Shown here: in pieces, positions 18,693-26,586 of the stretch
Layout: the number at the start of each line of letters is the position of its first letter
Numbering within the stretch: the stretch's first letter is position 1
Source: Cellvibrio japonicus Ueda107
Lineage (GTDB): Bacteria; Pseudomonadota; Gammaproteobacteria; Pseudomonadales; Cellvibrionaceae
Length of the DNA: 64,000 bases
Direction: 5' to 3'
Assembly (NCBI RefSeq): GCF_000019225.1
Contig: NC_010995.1
Span: forward strand, 2,798,501-2,862,500
Translations under genes and position numbers: made by a program
The notes under the pieces: model-generated
What the model was told of the DNA's origin: nothing
The model's database searches: none
What the model saw: the letters and a program-made list of their open reading frames with translations, nothing else

Positions 18693-19272
18693 TGGCCCCC
18701 TTGTGATTCTTGGCCAACTTCAACAGTTGGCTGCTGACAGACACACCGGCATGGTTTATCGCTTGGGTATTGATCAAAAACTCAATCCGGCTTTCTGCAT
18801 TGCGCTGCAGGATGATCGCGATGCGACCATCGCTTAACGGAGCCTCATCAGCCACCAAGACAACCCCGGGGGGCAACTCCTCAGGCAAAGGTATTTCCTC
18901 CCCGGTTAACGGCATATAAGCCAGATGGCAACCCGATAAAGTGCTGTTTACCTGGTTAACATCGTCCAGAAAAAACACCTGTATAGGGCGTGGATGCTGG
19001 CGGCGCGATATATCCTTCAATAGCTCGCGCAATTCATTCCGGGCCTGGAAGACGCAAAGATTGACGGGTGCACCATCAGACAAGGCAGGCCATTCAATAA
19101 ATTTTAAGAAGTTATAAACGAAAGCAATACGCAGGCCGGTTTCGCTGGACCAGGCCGATACAGGTGCAAGCAGCCATCCCACGAACAACAGACGATACCC
19201 CAGATACCGCCCCACATGTGCGGGGCGCCAGCATCCAGACCACTCTGTCATACATTTCAGCAACTGTCCCAC
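18685..19272 (-). CDS. YfiR/DUF4154 family periplasmic protein
   Basis: The 195-residue protein has an N-terminal hydrophobic export segment (YRLLFVGWLLAPVSAWS) followed by GLRIAFVYNFLKFIEWPALSDGAPVNLCVFQ, the recognisable start of the YfiR/DUF4154 fold, and a C-terminal half containing AIILQRNAESRIEFLINTQAINHAGVSVSSQLLKLA. In Pseudomonas YfiR restrains the diguanylate cyclase YfiN from the periplasm; here no YfiN-like gene follows, and the gene instead overlaps a hybrid kinase. Paired YfiR-like/hybrid-kinase operons are common in gammaproteobacteria. I used the GTG at 19272 because AGAGGG precedes it; an ATG at 19251 is the alternative and would shorten the n-region. Confidence 0.85.
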   Translation of the reverse strand: MGQLLKCMTEWSGCWRPAHVGRYLGYRLLFVGWLLAPVSAWSSETGLRIAFVYNFLKFIEWPALSDGAPVNLCVFQARNELRELLKDISRRQHPRPIQVFFLDDVNQVNSTLSGCHLAYMPLTGEEIPLPEELPPGVVLVADEAPLSDGRIAIILQRNAESRIEFLINTQAINHAGVSVSSQLLKLAKNHKGANG

Positions 19273-19504
19273 ACATCATCCCTCTTGCGCGCCAGCAGCC
19301 GATTCTGGCTGACAGTAACCCATTGAGCATAGACCAGAATGCATTATCCGGTCGCGCAAACCATGGCCTATCACTGCTACCAACCTGCTCGCCTGGGGGA
19401 AGTTCCACGTCAATAAAGTGGAGTATCCAGGCACCAGGAAGCATCTGGTGGTATGATATGCAGCCTTTTTTCCCCCTTTCCGTCTGTTACTGTGGCCTCT
19501 GTTT

Positions 19505-20356
19505 ATGCTGTTGTTTGTCGATAACCTCACCAACGTCGATTTCAGTTTCCTCGATCCCCAACGCGGCCTGCTGGGCGAAACCTGGCTGGCGAATGTACGC
19601 CTCCAGGGCGAGTTGGATGGCCAGGGCATGGTATGTGACTTTGGAACGGTTAAAAAAGTTATCCGCCACTGGTTGGACGCAGAGCTGGACCATCGCCTGG
19701 CGGTACCGGCGAAATCCTCGCAGATAGTCATTAAGGAAGAAGGTGACTTCCTGGATATTACCTTCCAGTTTGGCAGCCAGGGCGAGCAACTCCACACCCG
19801 TTCACCGCGCGATGCCATCGCCCTGGTCGATGCGGAAGTCTTGACAGCGGAAACCATCGCCGCCTGGTGCATCCGGCAATTGCAGTCCCACTTTCCCGAG
19901 AGCATCGATCGCCTGGAACTGGATTTCACCCATGAGCTTATCGAGGGAGCCTGGTACCACTACAGCCATGGATTGAAAAAACACCAGGGCAATTGCCAGC
20001 GCATCGCCCATGGGCATCGCTCGCGTATTGATATTTGGTGTGACGGTGAAAAGTCAGCAACGCTCGAGCGCCATTGGGCAGATTGCTGGCGCGATATTTA
20101 TATAGGGACACGTGAAGACATAGTCTCAACAGCGGAATATAAAGGCACAGCCTATTACCATTTTGCCTATACCTCCGCCCAGGGCCCCTTTGAGCTGACC
20201 CTGCCGCAGCGCTGCTGTTATTTGATTGACACCGATTCCACTGTGGAATTTATTGCACAACATATTGCCCAGGAAAGCCGGGTTTTACAGCCACAGGCAT
20301 CAATACGCGTCAAAGCCTATGAAGGTATCCACAAAGGTGCTATCGCCGAAGCCTGA
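19505..20356 (+). CDS. Tandem 6-pyruvoyl-tetrahydropterin synthase/QueD-like protein
   Basis: The 283-residue product is about twice the length of QueD. Residues about 1-140 keep the late PTPS motifs GMVCDFGTVKK and LDAELDHRL but lack a clear HxH zinc site. Residues about 145-283 keep the zinc and cysteine part, with YHYSHGL, GNCQRIAHGHRSRIDIW and a C-terminal KAYEGIHKGA, but lack GMVxDF. The two halves therefore look complementary. QueD-type enzymes make 6-carboxy-tetrahydropterin for queuosine; whether this protein does so is uncertain. It is a single gene with its own terminator at 20423-20458, divergent from the YfiR operon. No queuosine genes adjoin it. Confidence 0.75.
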   Translation: MLLFVDNLTNVDFSFLDPQRGLLGETWLANVRLQGELDGQGMVCDFGTVKKVIRHWLDAELDHRLAVPAKSSQIVIKEEGDFLDITFQFGSQGEQLHTRSPRDAIALVDAEVLTAETIAAWCIRQLQSHFPESIDRLELDFTHELIEGAWYHYSHGLKKHQGNCQRIAHGHRSRIDIWCDGEKSATLERHWADCWRDIYIGTREDIVSTAEYKGTAYYHFAYTSAQGPFELTLPQRCCYLIDTDSTVEFIAQHIAQESRVLQPQASIRVKAYEGIHKGAIAEA

Positions 20357-20422
20357 TTTTTTACAACGCATTTTTTACGCAAAAGTACATCCTCGCTGTT
20401 GCCAAAATTCACACCTGCTCGC

Positions 20423-20458
20423 AAAAGGCGTTTTTTCTCGGGAAAAAATGCCTTTTTT
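20423..20458 (+). terminator. Intrinsic terminator after the PTPS-like gene
   Basis: AAAAGGCGTTTTTTC pairs with GAAAAAATGCCTTTTTT across a 4-nt loop, with a U-tract at the end. It lies 66 bp past the stop codon. Confidence 0.85.
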
Positions 20459-20504
20459 GTTGCCGACTGAAAAGTTATTCGCTATATATAGCGCCAATCC
20501 GTAT

Positions 20505-20533
20505 TTGCAGCCGTTTTAGCCTGTAAATATAGG
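20505..20533 (+). promoter_or_regulatory. Candidate sigma-70 promoter for the HU-like gene
   Basis: TTGCAG (20505-20510) and TATAGG (20528-20533) are separated by 17 bp. This leaves a 5' UTR of roughly 115 nt before the ATG at 20655. The match is reasonable but not confirmed. Confidence 0.4.
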
Positions 20534-20654
20534 GGTTTTTGTGTAGTGCGGGCAGCCACCGGGGTGTACACACGCCAGGCCGGCTTGCTCAAAACTCATC
20601 CATTAATGACCGACAACAATTTCAACCCTTTGAGATCACGAAAAGGAAACCCAT

Positions 20655-21134
20655 ATGGCCATCAAAAAAGCACCCGCCGCTGCCCCCAAAGCAGCTGCCA
20701 AAAAAGCCCCTGCTGCTAAAGCGGCGCCTGCCAAAGCTGCACCGGCGAAAAAAGCCCCTGCTGCCAAAGCGGCTGCCCCTGTGAAAAAGGTTCCCGCCAA
20801 AGCGGCCCCTGCTGTGGTAAAACCCATTGCTGAGCGTCAAAACAAGAGCCAAATCGTCCAACAAATTGTTGATGCTACCGAACTGAGCAAAAAACAGGTC
20901 CAGGCAGTACTAGATGAGTTGTCCAATGTCATTGAAGGCCACATCAAGAAAAAAGGCGTGGGCGAATTCGTCCTGCCAGGCCTGCTGAAAATCACCACTG
21001 TGAAAAAGCCTGCGACCAAAGCACGCAAAGGCATCAATCCTTTCACGGGTGAAGAAGTGACCTTCAAAGCCAAGCCAGCGAGCACGTCTGTAAAAGTTCG
21101 CGCGCTGAAAAAACTGAAAGAAATGGCCCTCTAA
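20655..21134 (+). CDS. HU-family DNA-binding protein with a histone H1-like N-terminal tail
   Basis: Residues about 1-58 are almost only Ala, Lys and Pro in KAAPAKKAP-type repeats, like the disordered tails of bacterial H1-like proteins. Residues about 62-159 are an HU/IHF fold: NKSQIVQQIVDATELSKKQVQAVLDELSNVIEGHIKKKGVGEFVLPGLLKI, then KPATKARKGINPFTGEEVTFKAKPAST, whose NPFTGE turn corresponds to the DNA-intercalating arm of HU. The protein probably compacts or bends DNA, with the basic tail adding non-specific binding. AAGGAAAC precedes the ATG at a good distance, and a strong terminator follows. The gene stands alone. Confidence 0.9.
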   Translation: MAIKKAPAAAPKAAAKKAPAAKAAPAKAAPAKKAPAAKAAAPVKKVPAKAAPAVVKPIAERQNKSQIVQQIVDATELSKKQVQAVLDELSNVIEGHIKKKGVGEFVLPGLLKITTVKKPATKARKGINPFTGEEVTFKAKPASTSVKVRALKKLKEMAL

Positions 21135-21159
21135 TCCTTTACCGGATTGGGAATACCAT

Positions 21160-21188
21160 AAAAAAACCCGCTAGCGCGGGTTTTTTTA
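21160..21188. terminator. Bidirectional terminator between the HU-like and HIT genes
   Basis: AAAAAAACCCGC and GCGGGTTTTTTT pair around a short TAGC loop, with A- and T-tracts on both sides. It can end both the plus-strand HU-like gene and the minus-strand HIT gene. Confidence 0.92.
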
Positions 21189-21208
21189 TGCCTGGCAGCA
21201 GCAGCGGA

Positions 21209-21631
21209 CTACAGCGGCGTAAAGCCCTCTCCCACCAAGGCATTCTGCAAACGGCGAATGCGATCCGCAAATACGTCTGACTCATAGACCTTAAACGGCA
21301 ACCTGCCCCAAATCGGCTGCGGCCAGGCCGGGTCATCGGTAAAGCGAGCGATATGGTGTACATGCAATTGACGCACAACATTGCCCAGCGCTGCCACATT
21401 CATTTTGTCTGCATCAAACAGGCTGGTCATCACCTCTGCCAAACGACAGGACTCGCGGATCAATTGCAGTTGATCGACTTCATCCAGATGATGGATTTCA
21501 TAAATGTCCTCACGCCGGGGAACCAGAATACACCAGGGATAATTGGCATCCTTGCTGAGCAGCAACAGGGACAGGTCAAATTCGCCAATCACCACGGAAT
21601 CCTCGGCCAGGCGGGGATGGAGTTCAAACAT
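21209..21631 (-). CDS. HIT-family nucleotide-binding protein
   Basis: This 140-residue protein has FELHPRLAEDSVVIGEFDLSLLLLSKDANYPWCILVPRREDIYEI at its start and the histidine triad in RQLHVHHIARF near residue 97-105. HIT proteins hydrolyse nucleotide phosphoramidates or dinucleotides; the exact substrate cannot be read from the sequence. The length is normal. It converges on the HU-like gene and is divergent from proS across about 130 bp. Confidence 0.88.
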   Translation of the reverse strand: MFELHPRLAEDSVVIGEFDLSLLLLSKDANYPWCILVPRREDIYEIHHLDEVDQLQLIRESCRLAEVMTSLFDADKMNVAALGNVVRQLHVHHIARFTDDPAWPQPIWGRLPFKVYESDVFADRIRRLQNALVGEGFTPL

Positions 21632-21764
21632 AAGCTCACCTCGATCAGTCTTGCGGGTGACGGCAGGCAGCTATACCAAATGCAGTATCCACCGTAGAAT
21701 AAGCACCTTTCACCCATTACCCATTGATAAACATTCCCAGTATAGCCAAGAAGACACCAGACCT

Positions 21765-23492
21765 ATGCGCTCCAGTCGATTTTTAATTGCCACCCTCAAG
21801 GAAACCCCTGCTGATGCGGAAGTTATCAGCCATCAATTAATGCTGCGTGCGGGGATGATCCGCAAAATGGCCTCTGGCCTTTATAACTGGCTGCCACTCG
21901 GTTTGCGCGTCCTGCGCAAGGTGGAAACCATCGTGCGCGAGGAGATGAACAAATCCGGCGCGATGGAAGTCCTGATGCCCGTGGTACAACCCGCCGAGTT
22001 GTGGGAGGAATCCGGACGCTGGCAGCAATACGGCCCGGAATTACTGCGTATCACCGACCGCCATGACCGCCCCTTCTGCCTGGGCCCTACCCACGAGGAA
22101 GTGATCACCGACCTGATTCGCAACGAGCTAAAAAGCTACAAGCAATTGCCTGCCAATTTTTACCAGATCCAAACCAAATTCCGCGATGAAATTCGCCCGC
22201 GCTTTGGTGTGATGCGCTCGCGCGAGTTCATCATGAAAGACGCTTACTCGTTCCATCTGACGCAGGAATCCCTGCAGCAAACCTACGATGTCATGCACAC
22301 CACTTACTGCAATATTTTCAGCCGCCTGGGCCTGGGCTATCGCCCGGTATTGGCCGATACCGGTTCTATCGGCGGAGCCTACTCCCACGAATTCCACGTG
22401 CTGGCCGATAGCGGTGAAGACTATATCGTCTTCAGCAATGGCAGCGACTATGCCGCCAATATCGAAAAAGCCGAAGCACTGCCCCCGGCAGCGCCCCGCC
22501 CTGCACCACAGCATGTGCTGCAGGAAGTGGCCACTCCGGGGCAACACGCTATTGAAGAGGTATGTGCTTTCCTGAAGGTTAGTGCGCAACAAACCGTAAA
22601 AACCCTGATTGTGCTCGGCGAAACACGCGAGGATGGCTCGCAACCCCTGGTGGCGCTGGTATTGCGCGGCGACCATGAACTCAATGAAATCAAAGCGGAA
22701 AAACTCACCGGCGTTGCAGCGCCGCTCACCCTGGCCCCGGAGGCGCGCATTAAAGCCGAACTGGGTGTCGGTATCGGCTCCCTGGGTCCGGTCGGTTTGC
22801 AAATCCCGATGATTGTCGATCACTCAGCCGCACACCTGGCTGACTTTGTGTGCGGTGCGAATAAAGATGGCTTCCACCTCACCGGCGTGAATTGGGAGCG
22901 CGATGAACAAGCCCCCCTGGTTGCCGACATCCGCAATGTGGTTACCGGCGATCCGAGCCCCTGTGGCAAGGGTACATTGGAGATCAAGCGCGGTATCGAA
23001 GTGGGCCATATTTTCCAGCTGGGAACCAAATATTCCGACGCCATGAAAGCCAGGGTGCTGGATGAGAATGGCAAGGAGCAAACCATGATCATGGGTTGCT
23101 ATGGCATTGGTGTTACCCGTGTAGTCGCTGCCGCCATTGAACAAAACTTTGATGATAACGGCATTATCTGGCCCGATGCTATTGCGCCCTTCCACATCGC
23201 CATTGTGCCAATCAACATGGCCAAATCCGAGGCTGTGGCCACTAAGTGCGAAGAACTTTATGCGCAATTGAGCGCAGCAGGCCTGGATGTCTTGTTGATG
23301 GATGAAGACAAGGCGCGCCTGGGCGTCATGCTGGCCGATACCGATTTGATGGGCATTCCGCACCGTATCGTCGTGGGCGATCGCGGCCTGGAAGCCGGCA
23401 GTATCGAATACAAAGGCCGCCGCGATGCCGAGAAGCAGGAAATTGCCGTTGGCGATATTGTTGAGTTCCTCAAAGCCCAAGTGAAAATATAA
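21765..23492 (+). CDS. proS: Prolyl-tRNA synthetase
   Basis: From the ATG at 21765 the enzyme has 575 residues, the usual length of the bacterial-type ProRS with an internal editing domain. The frame is open further upstream but that part overlaps the HIT gene and has no family resemblance. It starts MRSSRFLIATLKETPADAEVISHQLMLRAGMIRKMASGLYNWLPLG. Class II motif 2 includes TKFRDEIRPRFGVMRSREFIMKDAYSFH. The editing insertion spans about 230-390. Motif 3 is MGCYGIGVTRVVAAAIEQ, and the anticodon-binding domain follows to the end. It charges tRNA-Pro in the cytoplasm. Confidence 0.98.
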   Translation: MRSSRFLIATLKETPADAEVISHQLMLRAGMIRKMASGLYNWLPLGLRVLRKVETIVREEMNKSGAMEVLMPVVQPAELWEESGRWQQYGPELLRITDRHDRPFCLGPTHEEVITDLIRNELKSYKQLPANFYQIQTKFRDEIRPRFGVMRSREFIMKDAYSFHLTQESLQQTYDVMHTTYCNIFSRLGLGYRPVLADTGSIGGAYSHEFHVLADSGEDYIVFSNGSDYAANIEKAEALPPAAPRPAPQHVLQEVATPGQHAIEEVCAFLKVSAQQTVKTLIVLGETREDGSQPLVALVLRGDHELNEIKAEKLTGVAAPLTLAPEARIKAELGVGIGSLGPVGLQIPMIVDHSAAHLADFVCGANKDGFHLTGVNWERDEQAPLVADIRNVVTGDPSPCGKGTLEIKRGIEVGHIFQLGTKYSDAMKARVLDENGKEQTMIMGCYGIGVTRVVAAAIEQNFDDNGIIWPDAIAPFHIAIVPINMAKSEAVATKCEELYAQLSAAGLDVLLMDEDKARLGVMLADTDLMGIPHRIVVGDRGLEAGSIEYKGRRDAEKQEIAVGDIVEFLKAQVKI

Positions 23493-23554
23493 CCGCCGGC
23501 GGGTGCAGTCTTTGGGCTGCCCCGCACTAAACCTCCAATCAAGGGAAACCAATC

Positions 23555-23905
23555 ATGGGAAAAGCTGTTCATTACCGGTTATTGGTTATCGGCATAGCCA
23601 TCACTGCCGGGGTTTATGCCAATGAAAACCACAATACGATACCGGTACTTGAGGAAACCCTGATCAGTACCCCGCCCTCTCAGGCATTATTAACCGGTCA
23701 AATCGCACAAGGTGATTTAGTCCTGGATCGCCCCGGCACTATCGACAAAATAATATCTGTCACGCGCTGCGTGATTGACTGGCAATTGGATGCAGATTGC
23801 AAACTGGGCAATGGGATCGTTATCAGCCCATCCGACGCCCCCCAACCACAACCCACCGATAAAAACCCTTTACCCAGCACCAATCCCCTGACAACGATTC
23901 AATAA
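23555..23905 (+). CDS. Small exported hypothetical protein
   Basis: This 116-residue protein has a basic start and hydrophobic stretch (YRLLVIGIAITAGVYA), fitting a signal peptide cleaved near residue 22. The mature part includes LDRPGTIDKIISVTRCVIDWQLDADCKLGNGIVISPS, with two cysteines that could pair, and a Pro/Thr-rich tail. I recognise no family. AAGGGAAACC precedes the ATG. It lies 62 bp behind proS and ends at a bidirectional terminator, so it may be co-transcribed with proS or have its own promoter. Confidence 0.65.
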   Translation: MGKAVHYRLLVIGIAITAGVYANENHNTIPVLEETLISTPPSQALLTGQIAQGDLVLDRPGTIDKIISVTRCVIDWQLDADCKLGNGIVISPSDAPQPQPTDKNPLPSTNPLTTIQ

Positions 23906-23928
23906 CAAGCCCTGTTACATCGGCAGAT

Positions 23929-23961
23929 AAAAAAACACCCGCTTAAACGCGGGTGTTTTTA
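23929..23961. terminator. Bidirectional terminator
   Basis: AAAAAACACCCGC pairs with GCGGGTGTTTTT across TTAAAC, flanked by A- and T-tracts. It separates the small exported protein gene from the convergent Svx-like gene. Confidence 0.92.
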
Positions 23962-23975
23962 GCATTGCGATAAGG

Positions 23976-26381
23976 TTATGGTCGCCAGGTATAAGGTGGT
24001 GCGATGGTCACTTCCGTCACACTGCTTACGCCGTTCCAATCATTGGGCACAAAACCATAAAAGGTATTACTGGTTTTACTGCTGGCAATAAATTCCAAAT
24101 CCCCCAGCAGGGTTGCAGTGCCGGATACCGATTGGTTACTGCCGAACCACCCCAGCGGATAGAAAGTGCCCAGCACACGCGCTGACCCGCTAACACCAAA
24201 ACTGCTGGCACCGTGATGGGGATGGGATGCGACGCCAATTAAACTCAGCGCCCCTACAGTACCGCCGGAAACAGTGCCGTTAACCACAGTGGCCTGGTCT
24301 TCAATACGTGCACTGCCCGTGACACTGCCCCCCAGGATTTTTGCATAGGGACCAACATAGACACTGCCCGGTGTACTGGCAGGTGCACAACCACCGCCGT
24401 TGCTGTGGCGCACGGTGCCATTGGGGCAGGCATCGCGCTGGCCATTGCGGAATCCCTGGGGCCAGGCGCCCTGCACTTCTACCATATAGGGATAGCGGTA
24501 GATCGATGGATAGGCCCTGCCATCCGCTGGGTTATCCCAGGTGATTTTCTGGTATTGCGTCGGTGTTGTGACAATCACCAAAAAGACATTCTCACCCGGG
24601 GTGATACACAGGTTCAGTTCTCCATCCACACCGCGTTGCAACTCGGTATAACGCGCCTGGGTCATGGCTGCATTGGTGGAGACCAAGCCCCAGCGCCACC
24701 CGGAATTGGCTCCGGACTGCACCACACCGCGGAATTTAACCTGGATGTTGGCTGCCCCCGCTTCGGGGAATAATTGAATCACGTTGTAGCCCCAACGCTG
24801 TGGTGCCCAATAGTAAGGTGATGCAAACCGACGGTTCTGTGCCCAGTTGCTATCCAGTGCTTCCAGCTGTGTCAAACGCAAACGGCGCGCGGTGTAATTA
24901 CCGGGTTCGCTGTTGATTGCACCGTATTGCTGGCGATACACATTACCCTGGTCTGTTCCATTGGGGCTTTTATAATCCCAGGTCACGTTATGCATGGCCC
25001 ACTCGCCAAAACGATCGTTTAATTGTTCGATATTCCAGCTCTGGCTCAGCATCAATTTTTGCCAGGGATCACGCTGCCCGGCAGGTGCGTTATAGGTCCA
25101 CATCTGGTTAACGGCAGTGTGGCAATATTTGTCTTTAATAAACTCAAAAAATTGCCAGTTACAATAGCGATTACGAGTGTTGCCGTAATACAAATGCGGC
25201 ATGTTTACCAGCATTTCCGAACAGTGCACATTGGTATTGAAAATCTGGTGTGGCATCCAGTTCGCGTGCGACTCATAAATCCAGCAGCCAACGCCGCCAC
25301 AATCACCAAAGCCCTGGGTCATGGCCTGGACTCCGTGCATAAATTCATGGGCGAGTCCCCAGGGATCACTAGCCGCGCCCGGGCCTACCCACATTCCCAT
25401 GTAGTTAATGCCATTGCGCGACCAACCGCCACCCCACAGTGGAAATTGATTATCAAAATGAACGGCAGCTTTATATTTCTGGGTGGAGTTGCAGTAAGGC
25501 TCCGGGAAATAAATCGGCGAGCCGAAGTAACTGTCCCAGATAGCCTCCAGCGTTACTGAAGCAGCCTGTGCATTCGCCATCGTAATGTTGGTGCCGTCAC
25601 TCCAGTAAAACGCAAAATGTTCGGTTTCCAGGCGCAAGGGCGCACGGGTTTCACCGCCGTCACGCGGTGCCAGCCAGGTTCCACTGACACAATTATTGAC
25701 TTGCGTTGCACAACTGGCACCCGCCCACTGGTTATCGGTGCGAGGCGTCACGCAGGCCATGACACTGCTGGCCACACTGCTACTGACACTGGATGCCCGC
25801 GAGCTGCTGGAGCTGGAAACGACTGCCAGGCTGGAAGAGGCGCTACTCACAACGCTGGATGACACACTGCTCGAAGAACGTGAACTGCTGGACACACTCA
25901 CACTGCTTGATGAGCTGGATACAACCACTGATGAAGAACTGCTGGCAACGCTGGATACAATACTACTCGCCTGGCTGGATGCCAGACTCCCACACACACC
26001 ACCCGTCACCGCTGGCAACTCAGCGATAGCGCCATTCTTATTCACTTGCAACCCAAATGCGACTGTTTGCCCAACAGGGATTTGGGCGTTCCAACTCAGG
26101 TTAGATGCAGCATAGGGGTTATTGCCGGTGATATTGGCATTCCAGCTATTGCTGATTCGATTTGTTGCGTATTGCCAATTGACTGACCATCCATTAATGG
26201 CGTTGGCCCCGGTATTGGTAATACGGATCTCGGCTGTCAGCCCGGTATTCCATTCATTGGTAACCACATACTGGCAGCTTGCACTTTGACTCACCTGGGC
26301 ATTCACACCACCACAGGCGACCAAAAAGCCTGCAACACCTAAAAGCGATAGCCTACGCCATATTGCTGTTGTAGAAGTCAT
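23976..26381 (-). CDS. CBM2-bearing Svx-like secreted zinc metallopeptidase
   Basis: The 801-residue protein opens with an export signal containing a possible lipobox (GFLVAC, Cys about 23). A CBM2 cellulose-binding module follows (CQYVVTNEWNTGLTAEIRITN ... LSWNAQIPVGQTVAFGLQ, about 36-130), then a poly-Ser linker (about 133-205). The catalytic part has HEFMH (the HExxH zinc motif) in DPWGLAHEFMHGVQAM and YESHANWMPHQ soon after. The C-terminal region has left-handed-helix-like hexad repeats (YAKILGGSVTGSARIEDQATVVNGTVSGG). It resembles the Svx/AvrXca family of plant-associated bacteria. CGGAG precedes the ATG. It heads the degradative cluster and probably acts on cell-wall glycoproteins, which is inference. 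Confidence 0.8.
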   Translation of the reverse strand: MTSTTAIWRRLSLLGVAGFLVACGGVNAQVSQSASCQYVVTNEWNTGLTAEIRITNTGANAINGWSVNWQYATNRISNSWNANITGNNPYAASNLSWNAQIPVGQTVAFGLQVNKNGAIAELPAVTGGVCGSLASSQASSIVSSVASSSSSVVVSSSSSSVSVSSSSRSSSSVSSSVVSSASSSLAVVSSSSSSRASSVSSSVASSVMACVTPRTDNQWAGASCATQVNNCVSGTWLAPRDGGETRAPLRLETEHFAFYWSDGTNITMANAQAASVTLEAIWDSYFGSPIYFPEPYCNSTQKYKAAVHFDNQFPLWGGGWSRNGINYMGMWVGPGAASDPWGLAHEFMHGVQAMTQGFGDCGGVGCWIYESHANWMPHQIFNTNVHCSEMLVNMPHLYYGNTRNRYCNWQFFEFIKDKYCHTAVNQMWTYNAPAGQRDPWQKLMLSQSWNIEQLNDRFGEWAMHNVTWDYKSPNGTDQGNVYRQQYGAINSEPGNYTARRLRLTQLEALDSNWAQNRRFASPYYWAPQRWGYNVIQLFPEAGAANIQVKFRGVVQSGANSGWRWGLVSTNAAMTQARYTELQRGVDGELNLCITPGENVFLVIVTTPTQYQKITWDNPADGRAYPSIYRYPYMVEVQGAWPQGFRNGQRDACPNGTVRHSNGGGCAPASTPGSVYVGPYAKILGGSVTGSARIEDQATVVNGTVSGGTVGALSLIGVASHPHHGASSFGVSGSARVLGTFYPLGWFGSNQSVSGTATLLGDLEFIASSKTSNTFYGFVPNDWNGVSSVTEVTIAPPYTWRP

Positions 26382-26431
26382 AATAAACTCCGGTTGTTTA
26401 GTTGTAATGGTTTGACCGAATTCACCGAAGC

Positions 26432-26464
26432 AAAAAAAATCCCGCAGAAGCCGCGGGATTTTTC
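26432..26464. terminator. Hairpin terminator between xyn10A and the Svx-like gene
   Basis: AAAAAAAATCCCGC and GCGGGATTTTT pair around AGAAGCC-type loop sequence. A- and T-tracts flank the stem, so it can work in either direction. It lies 50 bp upstream of the Svx-like ATG. Confidence 0.75.
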
Positions 26465-26529
26465 AGGTTTTATTACCTGTTCTATTGATAACGACCTTAT
26501 CAATATTTTTATGGTTCTCTGCCGTTTGC

Positions 26530-26566
26530 AAAAAAAAGATCGCTACGGCAGTCATTGCCGTAGCGA
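26530..26566 (-). terminator. Intrinsic terminator of xyn10A
   Basis: ATCGCTACGGCA and TGCCGTAGCGAT form a 12-bp stem with loop GTCAT. On the minus strand it is followed by a run of eight T. It begins 20 bp past the xyn10A stop codon. Confidence 0.9.
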
Positions 26567-26586
26567 TAATCACGCGATCGCTGGGA

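Noticed and set aside
21543..21764. N-terminal extension of 74 residues on prolyl-tRNA synthetase
   Set aside because: It overlaps the HIT gene, lacks a ribosome binding site and has no resemblance to ProRS, which starts normally at 21765.
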